Shown here piece after piece: positions 6,273 through 10,489 of a stretch of DNA of 10,489 nucleotides. A model generated the notes under the pieces. That model ran no database searches, was not told where the DNA came from, and saw only the letters and a list, made by a program, of their open reading frames with translations. The DNA lies in assembly GCA_009780545.1 (NCBI GenBank), contig WQZW01000027.1, positions 1 through 10,489 on the forward strand, read 5' to 3'. Every line of letters begins with the position of its first letter. The first letter of the stretch is position 1. The translations under genes were made by a program, and so were the position numbers. Source of the DNA: Treponema sp. (GTDB lineage: Bacteria; Spirochaetota; Spirochaetia; Treponematales; Breznakiellaceae).

Positions 6273-6299
6273 TTATCGGCAATGCCGTAGTTTTTTTTA
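6273..6299 (-). promoter_or_regulatory. Sigma-28 (FliA) promoter upstream of fliL
   Basis: On the minus strand TAAA (6296-6299) is followed by exactly 15 bases and then GCCGATAA (6273-6280). This matches the flagellar sigma-28 consensus TAAA-N15-GCCGATAA in every defined base and in spacing. The start point should fall near 6266, giving a leader of about 50 bases before the fliL ATG. It would drive fliL and fliY as a class-3-type unit, separately from the upstream hook and motor genes. An A-tract (8 A) overlaps the -35 element. The motif is read directly; activity is inference. Confidence 0.8.
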
Positions 6300-6300
6300 G

Positions 6301-6335
6301 AAAAATGATTCGGGAACAAACGGCCAAATCCCGAA
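6301..6335 (-). terminator. Terminator-like hairpin between motB and fliL
   Basis: A 7-bp perfect stem (ttcggga 6309-6315 with tcccgaa 6329-6335) and a 13-base loop are followed on the transcribed strand by TCATTTTT (6301-6308). The stem is short for an intrinsic terminator, but the position is apt: after motB and one base before the -35 element of the sigma-28 promoter. It may end, or weaken, read-through from motB. Confidence 0.4.
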
Positions 6336-6368
6336 ACCGGAATTCGGCCGCCGTCCGTCACGGGTGCC

Positions 6369-6387
6369 CGGGCATCACAGATGCCCG
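6369..6387 (-). other. Hairpin across the motB stop codon
   Basis: A 7-bp perfect stem (cgggcat 6369-6375 with atgcccg 6381-6387) with a 5-base loop spans the last codons and stop of motB. There is no T-run next to it. With the terminator-like stem at 6301-6335 it could protect the motB 3' end. Confidence 0.45.
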
Positions 6388-7124
6388 TCGTCGACGATGA
6401 TGATGTCGACCCGCCGGTTGAAGGCACGGCCCTCCGGCGTCGCGTTCGATGCGACCGGGGCCGTGTCGGCAAAACCGGCTATCTGGAACCTGTTCTCGTC
6501 CACGCCGAGGTCGGTGAAGTAGTGCAGCACGTTGATCGAGCGGAGGGCGGAAAGTTCCCAATTGGAATCCCAGGGACCGTTCGGGTCCACCGGCGTCCCG
6601 TCGGTATGGCCCTCGATCCTGAAGGTCCGGCCGGCGACCTCCGGCGACGCGAGAAAGCTGCCCAGCCTGAGCAGGGTATCCCTGGTCTGCTCGATGTCGA
6701 TCCGTGCGCTCCCCGGCTGGAAGAAGGCGTCGGAAGCAAGGGTGATCACCACCCCGCGCTCGTCATGGGTAATCCTGACCATGTTGGAGCGGATTTCCGG
6801 GCTGAAAAGGCTCACCGCGCGCCTCATGGCCTGGCCCATCACCCTGCCCCGCTCCATCGAGGGAAGCTGCCGTATGGTGTTGCCCAGGTCGGCGCTGCGG
6901 CCGGAGGTCAGGGTAAGTCCGCCGGTCAGGGCCCCTATGCCCCCCGGCCTGATCCCGGAAACGATCACCTGCAGATCCTGCTGGGTAACCTCGTCCGGAT
7001 TGAAGAAGATGACGAAGAAGGTCATCAGCAGGGTGATAAGGTCCGAGTAGGTGAGCAGCCACCCGTTCGGATCCGGACCCTTCTGTTCCTTCTTTGCCTT
7101 TTTTTTCTTTGACGCTGCGGCCAT
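6375..7124 (-). CDS. motB: Flagellar motor stator protein MotB
   Basis: MotB, 249 aa, is the peptidoglycan-anchored stator subunit that, with MotA, forms the ion channel powering rotation. After a Lys-rich cytoplasmic N-terminus comes the single membrane helix with the motif W-L-L-T-Y-S-D-L-I-T-L-L (residues 22-33). Asp28 is the expected ion-binding residue, equivalent to Asp32 of E. coli. A linker follows, then an OmpA-like peptidoglycan-binding domain (about 126-245) with E-G-H-T-D-G-T-P-V-D (171-180), N-W-E-L-S-A-L-R-S (188-196), G-F-A-D-T-x-P and N-R-R-V-D-I-I-I near the end. The ATG is two bases after the motA stop; its ribosome site AAGGA (7131-7135) is inside motA, so expression is probably coupled. 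Confidence 0.96.
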   Translation of the reverse strand: MAAASKKKKAKKEQKGPDPNGWLLTYSDLITLLMTFFVIFFNPDEVTQQDLQVIVSGIRPGGIGALTGGLTLTSGRSADLGNTIRQLPSMERGRVMGQAMRRAVSLFSPEIRSNMVRITHDERGVVITLASDAFFQPGSARIDIEQTRDTLLRLGSFLASPEVAGRTFRIEGHTDGTPVDPNGPWDSNWELSALRSINVLHYFTDLGVDENRFQIAGFADTAPVASNATPEGRAFNRRVDIIIVDDGHL

Positions 7125-7126
7125 GG

Positions 7127-7909
7127 CTAGTCCTTGCTAAGCTCCGCCTCGAGCTTTCTCCGTACGGCCGGCGTGAGGTAGGCCATAAGTTTCATCGTCA
7201 GTATCCGGGTATTCTCGCCGGCCTGTATGGAAAGCACTCCCTCGATGACCATTTCCTTGACGGTGCTTTCCTGGAGGCTCTGGCTCTTCAGCTTGGTCGC
7301 CATGGGGAGATTGACCACGTTGGCCACCAGCGATCCGTACAGGGTCGTGATGACGGCCATGGCCATGTTCGGCCCGATGCTGGCCTTGTCCTCCAGGTTC
7401 TGCAACATGTTGACAAGGCTTACCACCGTTCCCATCATCCCGAAGGCCGGGGCCAGGGCCCCCCATGTGAGCATCCAGCCCTGCTTCTCGGCATGTCGGC
7501 CCTGCATCTGGCTCAGTTCCAGCTCCATCAGGTCCCGTATGATCGCCGCGTCGGTGCCGTCGACCATCAGCCGCAGCCCCTTCTTCATGAACTCGTCGTC
7601 CAGGTCCTCGAGCTCGTCCTCCAGGGCAAGAAGCCCTTCCCGCCTGGCCTTCTCGGAAAAGGCCACCAGTTTCTGGATCAGGGCCTGCTCGTTAAAGGAA
7701 GGGATGTTGAAGGTCCGCTTCATGATGCTGAAGATGCCCAGCACGTTGCCCAGGGTAAGGGAAACGGCGAGGCCGAAGTAGGAACCCATGACGACGATGA
7801 GAAAGGACGGAAGGTTGAGAAGCAGGAGGGGGTTTCCGCCTACCGCAAGGGATGCGAAGAGGATCGTCCCCACCGCACCGATTATGCCTATTATGGTCGA
7901 TATATCCAT
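7127..7909 (-). CDS. motA: Flagellar motor stator protein MotA
   Basis: MotA, 260 aa, forms the membrane ring of the stator and pushes on the rotor. It has four membrane segments: about 4-22, 32-52, 148-170 and 183-203. The cytoplasmic loop holds A-R-R-E-G-L-L-A-L-E-D-E-L (88-100), the family's charged rotor-facing motif. The two prolines important for channel function are present: P154 in APAFGMMGTV and P202 in ANVVNLPMA. The ATG lies five bases after the flbD stop, and the ribosome site GGAG is formed by the last codons of flbD. motB follows two bases after the stop. The gene ends in a charged tail (LEAELSKD). Confidence 0.97.
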   Translation of the reverse strand: MDISTIIGIIGAVGTILFASLAVGGNPLLLLNLPSFLIVVMGSYFGLAVSLTLGNVLGIFSIMKRTFNIPSFNEQALIQKLVAFSEKARREGLLALEDELEDLDDEFMKKGLRLMVDGTDAAIIRDLMELELSQMQGRHAEKQGWMLTWGALAPAFGMMGTVVSLVNMLQNLEDKASIGPNMAMAVITTLYGSLVANVVNLPMATKLKSQSLQESTVKEMVIEGVLSIQAGENTRILTMKLMAYLTPAVRRKLEAELSKD

Positions 7910-7914
7910 ACGCT

Positions 7915-8112
7915 TTACTCCTGAACCACCGGCGGCACTATCCGCCCCTGATATTCCCGGACCCTGTCCAGTACCTCGTCCACGCTTTCCTTGATGATAT
8001 GGTAACTACCGGACTGCATCACCAGGGTGGTGTCGGGGTTCACCTCAACACATTCTATCTGGTTGGCGTTAACGTAGAACTCCGTGCCGTTAAGCCTGGT
8101 AACTTTTATCAT
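7915..8112 (-). CDS. flbD: FlbD/SwrD-family flagellar protein
   Basis: A 65-aa protein of the FlbD family. It is called orf4 in the Treponema fla operon, and the Bacillus subtilis member SwrD (YlzI) raises motor power. The N-terminus MIKVTRLNGTEFYVNANQIE (residues 1-20) and the ESVDEVLDRVREY stretch are typical; the family has no known enzymatic residues. I chose the ATG at 8110-8112 because family members begin exactly at MIKVTRLNG. A TTG eight codons upstream has no ribosome site. The spot before the ATG offers only a weak GGAAG. flbD is directly joined to motA: its last codons carry the motA ribosome site. It is the first gene after the flgE terminator, so it probably starts a new transcript. 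I see no convincing promoter in 8113-8240. Confidence 0.9.
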   Translation of the reverse strand: MIKVTRLNGTEFYVNANQIECVEVNPDTTLVMQSGSYHIIKESVDEVLDRVREYQGRIVPPVVQE

Positions 8113-8203
8113 ATCACTTCCATATATGATTTGCAATCACATGGGCACCGATTTCGGACATGGGAAGGGCATTTCCCCCTCGTTCCACCTCCGCAAATCC
8201 CCG

Positions 8204-8232
8204 GGCCCGATCAGGCAAGGCCGGATCGGGCC
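8204..8232 (-). other. Perfect hairpin between the flgE terminator and flbD
   Basis: A 9-bp perfect stem (ggcccgatc 8204-8212 with gatcgggcc 8224-8232) encloses a further 3-bp GGC/GCC stem. It follows the flgE terminator by a few bases in the direction of transcription and has no T-run. It could back up the terminator or sit in the flbD upstream region as an operator-like palindrome. The rest of the gap (8113-8203) shows an AT-rich patch just before flbD but no clear promoter. Confidence 0.55.
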
Positions 8233-8240
8233 GTCGGGCT

Positions 8241-8272
8241 AAAAAACAAGCCGGAACCGTCGGGTTCCGGCT
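8241..8272 (-). terminator. Intrinsic terminator after flgE
   Basis: A 10-bp perfect GC-rich stem (agccggaacc 8249-8258 with ggttccggct 8263-8272) with a 4-base loop is followed on the transcribed strand by TG and six T residues (8241-8246). It begins eight bases after the flgE stop. This is a textbook Rho-independent terminator and marks the end of a fliK-flgD-flgE transcript, although some read-through into flbD is possible. Confidence 0.9.
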
Positions 8273-8280
8273 CTTTCAGA

Positions 8281-9681
8281 TTACCGCTTCAGCGTGAGCA
8301 GTTCCTGCAGGAGCTGGTCCGCCGTCTGTATCGTCCTGGAGTTCGCCTGGAAGCCCCTCTGGGTGATGATCATGTCGGTGAACTGGTCGGCCATGTCCAC
8401 GTTGGACATCTCCAGCATGCCGGAGAAGATGCTGCCCTTGCCCGCCGTCCTCGCCGCGCCTATGTTGGCAAGGCCCGAGTTGTTCGACGAACGGAAGTTC
8501 GTCTCGCCGGCCTTCTCAAGCCCGCCCTGGTTGGCAAAGGTCGCCAGGGCCACCTGGCCCAAGGCCCTGGAGGAACCGTTGGAGAATACCCCGGTGATCA
8601 CCCCGGAAGCGTCGATCCTGAAGTTGTCCAGGTAGCCCATCGGCCGGCCGTCCTGTTCCACCGCCTTGGAGGAGCTGGCCTCGGCAAACTGGGTGATGGC
8701 GCGGGTAAAGCCGCCGACCTGCCCGAGGTCCAGGACGAACTGCTGACGGGGAATGTCGCCGTTCTCGTCCGGCGTCGCCCCCTGCACGTCGTACTGGACG
8801 TACATCTGCACCTGCCCGGCTTCCCCGGACTGGTTGCCGTTCTCGTCCGTGGCCTGGAGTATCGTGCCGTTGTTGCTGAATGTTACGGTAAAGTTCGAGG
8901 GATTGCCGGGACCGAGGTCGGTATCGCCGAATCCCACTGCCGCGTTGGTCGGAATCTCCGCATTGGGGTTGACCGCGACGGCGGCGTTCCAGGTGTTCGG
9001 CGTGCCGGGCACGCGGGTAAACTGCACCTGCAGGATGTGCCTTTCGCCGAAGTCGTCGAATATCTCGATCTCGGTGTTCCAGGTGCCCTCGAGAATCTGC
9101 CGCGCGGTGGGGTTCTCGGGTATTTCCGGGATACGCTTGTCCAGGTTGCAGGCAAAGTTGATGAAGGTCGTGGGTTTGGCCGGATCCTTGTCGCCCACCG
9201 GGATCGACAGGGATTCCACGGGACTGGAAACGTCTATCATCGTGAAGCCCTCGGTTTCCCGCGCCATCCAGCCCTGTACCCGCATCCCGTTCGCCGGGTC
9301 CACCAGGTAGCCTGAGGCATCCACGCTGAAGGCTCCGGCCCGCGTGAAAAGCTGGGCGCCGGCATTGTCCAGGATGAAGAAGCCGTTGCCGTTGACGGCA
9401 AGGTCGGTGCCTATGCCGGTGGACTGCAGCGCGCCCTGGGTATGCACCGTGTCTATGGCGGCCACGCTCATCCCCAGGCCCACCTCGCGGGGATTCACGC
9501 CGCCGATTTCCTCGGTCGGGCGGGAAGCTCCCTGAAGCTGTTGGTAAAGGATGTCCTGAAAGTTCACCCTGTTCCGCTTGAATCCGGTGGTGTTGATGTT
9601 CGCAATGTTGTTACCCACCACGTCCATCCTTGTCTGGTGATTCTGAAGCCCCGAAACGCCCGAGAATAACGATCGCATCAT
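8281..9681 (-). CDS. flgE: Flagellar hook protein FlgE
   Basis: FlgE, 466 aa, polymerises into the hook, the universal joint between rod and filament. The N-terminus [20 protein letters not shown] followed by [15 protein letters not shown] (21-35) is the rod/hook/filament-family signature. The C-terminus carries the matching coiled region [35 protein letters not shown]. Lys165 and Cys178 are present, numbered from the first ATG; these are the residues that form the lysinoalanine crosslink between hook subunits in Treponema denticola. The length matches spirochaete FlgE. The first ATG (9679-9681) follows AAAGGAGA (9691-9698) by nine bases; a second ATG comes next. A strong terminator follows the gene. 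Confidence 0.97.
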   Translation of the reverse strand: MMRSLFSGVSGLQNHQTRMDVVGNNIANINTTGFKRNRVNFQDILYQQLQGASRPTEEIGGVNPREVGLGMSVAAIDTVHTQGALQSTGIGTDLAVNGNGFFILDNAGAQLFTRAGAFSVDASGYLVDPANGMRVQGWMARETEGFTMIDVSSPVESLSIPVGDKDPAKPTTFINFACNLDKRIPEIPENPTARQILEGTWNTEIEIFDDFGERHILQVQFTRVPGTPNTWNAAVAVNPNAEIPTNAAVGFGDTDLGPGNPSNFTVTFSNNGTILQATDENGNQSGEAGQVQMYVQYDVQGATPDENGDIPRQQFVLDLGQVGGFTRAITQFAEASSSKAVEQDGRPMGYLDNFRIDASGVITGVFSNGSSRALGQVALATFANQGGLEKAGETNFRSSNNSGLANIGAARTAGKGSIFSGMLEMSNVDMADQFTDMIITQRGFQANSRTIQTADQLLQELLTLKR

Positions 9682-9702
9682 AACGAAATTTCTCCTTTAC
9701 CT

Positions 9703-10179
9703 TTAATTGACGGTTTCGTCCGTAACGTCGAATACCGTCTGCACCTGGTTCCAATTGTAATAGGTTCCGTTCACCAAAACCTGGGGAACGGCATCCCGCG
9801 TAACCGCGGCCACCCTGCCCTGCACGAGCCTTTCGCCGTCGACCAACTCCACGCCCCGGCCCAGCATCGCCGACGCCTCGCTTCCCGCCAGCATCGAGGT
9901 GAGCCTCGAAAAGTCGGCGGCCATGTTGGTCATCTGTTCCAGCGAGGAGAACTGGGCCATCTGCGCAATGAATTCCCGGTCCTGCATCGGATTGGTGGGG
10001 TCCTGGTGGGCCAACTGGGCGACCAGGAGCTTGAGGAAGTCGTCCTTGCCGAGTTCCTGTTGGGCCGTCCGCCCCGGATTGAGCTTGTTGTTAAACTCGT
10101 TGGCTATGCGGGAAAGCTCGTTCTGTTCCGCCTGGGTCATCCTGAAGGCGGCATTTGCGTCAAACGCCAAAACGTCCAT
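9703..10179 (-). CDS. flgD: Flagellar hook cap/scaffolding protein FlgD
   Basis: FlgD, 158 aa, is the exported scaffold at the tip of the growing hook that lets FlgE subunits assemble. The diagnostic N-terminal domain is L-G-K-D-D-F-L-K-L-L-V-A-Q-L-A-H-Q-D-P-T-N-P-M (residues 43-65), then D-R-E-F-I-A-Q-M-A-Q-F-S-S-L-E-Q-M-T-N-M (67-86). The C-terminal part (about 100-158) is a short beta-rich region with LGRGVEL and WNQVQTVFD. At 158 aa it is much shorter than the E. coli protein (about 231 aa), having a reduced cap domain. The ATG follows AAGGAGAA (10183-10190) by three to four bases. flgE starts 21 bases downstream. Confidence 0.95.
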   Translation of the reverse strand: MDVLAFDANAAFRMTQAEQNELSRIANEFNNKLNPGRTAQQELGKDDFLKLLVAQLAHQDPTNPMQDREFIAQMAQFSSLEQMTNMAADFSRLTSMLAGSEASAMLGRGVELVDGERLVQGRVAAVTRDAVPQVLVNGTYYNWNQVQTVFDVTDETVN

Positions 10180-10196
10180 GGGTTCTCCTTCTCAAA

Positions 10197-10489
10197 TTAT
10201 GCAAGCAGGTCCACCGTTCCGGTCCCGTAGGAACGGAAGCCGGCAGGCCCCTCTTCGGCGACCGCGGTCGAAGCGTCGTAGCGGGATGCGGCAAGGCCGG
10301 AAAGCCGGTCTTCCTCCCCGGTCGCGGCCCGGTCGCCCGATTGTCCGTCCCCGGAAAAGGACATGCTCAGCCTGGCCTCCAGGAAACCGGAGTCCAGGAA
10401 CTCCCGTTCCAGGGCCGCCAGTTCCTGACGGAAGGCTTTCATGGCCTCCTCGCTCTCGACCACGACGTGGCCCGATATCTTGTTTTCGG
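10197..10489 (-). CDS. fliK: Flagellar hook-length control protein FliK (3' end only)
   Basis: The last 97 codons of a gene that enters from the right edge. The visible part reads ENKISGHVVVESEEAMKAFR, followed by Q-E-L-A-A-L-E-R-E-F-L-D-S-G-F. This is the pattern of the FliK C-terminal (Flg_hook) domain: a beta strand, then V-E-S-x-E-A, a helix with L-x-x-L, and an L-x-x-x-G-(F/L) end. A polar low-complexity tail follows, ending VDLLA. FliK measures hook length and signals through FlhB to switch export specificity. Position supports the call: in Treponema the gene before flgD, named tap1, is the FliK homologue. A GTG at 10461-10463 could be misread as a start, but the frame is open to the window edge. 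flgD starts 17 bases downstream. Confidence 0.82.
   Translation of the reverse strand, partial: ENKISGHVVVESEEAMKAFRQELAALEREFLDSGFLEARLSMSFSGDGQSGDRAATGEEDRLSGLAASRYDASTAVAEEGPAGFRSYGTGTVDLLA

Noticed and set aside
8113..8136. TTG start of flbD eight codons upstream
   Set aside because: No ribosome site precedes it, and FlbD proteins characteristically begin MIKVTRLNG at the downstream ATG.
8120..8165. Possible sigma-54 promoter before flbD, suggested by a GG and a TTGCA
   Set aside because: The GG to GC spacing is 13 bases rather than the required 10, and the -24 element is poor.
1..10489. CRISPR arrays, tRNA or rRNA genes, insertion sequences, phage or horizontally acquired islands
   Set aside because: I saw no regular repeats, RNA-gene structure, transposase genes or shift in composition; the window is one continuous flagellar cluster.

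Overview
The window is a GC-rich stretch of a bacterial flagellar/motility gene cluster. Every real gene lies on the minus strand, so it is transcribed from the right edge to the left. In that order it holds fliK (3' end only), flgD, flgE, flbD, motA, motB, fliL, fliY, fliO, fliP, fliQ, fliR, flhB and flhA (5' end only). This is the gene order known from the Treponema fla operon (tap1/fliK-flgD-flgE-flbD-motA-motB-fliL-fliM-fliY-fliO-fliP-fliQ-fliR-flhB-flhA), with fliM missing. Together with a FlgE that carries Lys165 and Cys178, the pair that forms the lysinoalanine hook crosslink in Treponema, this points to a GC-rich spirochaete with periplasmic flagella. I cannot name the species.

Layout: positions 8281-10489 are hook assembly (FliK ruler, FlgD cap, FlgE hook), closed by a clear intrinsic terminator just after flgE. 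Positions 6375-8112 are the motor power module (FlbD/SwrD-like protein, MotA and MotB stators). A weaker terminator-like hairpin and a textbook sigma-28 promoter (TAAA-N15-GCCGATAA) separate motB from fliL. Positions 4539-6217 hold fliL and the switch/C-ring gene fliY. Two tandem hairpins and a possible sigma-70 promoter then precede the export-gate module (fliO, fliP, fliQ, fliR, flhB, flhA; 1-4342), where most genes touch or overlap.

Working together: FliOPQR, FlhB and FlhA form the type III export gate that secretes rod and hook parts. FlgD caps and FlgE builds the hook. FliK sets its length and, through FlhB, switches export specificity. MotA/MotB drive rotation, FliL sits with the stator, and FliY is part of the switch complex.

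Points worth a second look: (1) the exact sigma-28 promoter inside the cluster before fliL; (2) no fliM at its usual place between fliL and fliY; (3) FliY keeps the spacing of both CheC-type phosphatase sites but has lost key residues in each; (4) FlhB has SPTH where the self-cleavage motif is normally NPTH; (5) each of the four larger gaps in an otherwise packed cluster holds perfect hairpins. Long open frames on the plus strand are shadows typical of GC-rich coding DNA and are not annotated. No gene-free stretch exceeds about 200 bases.
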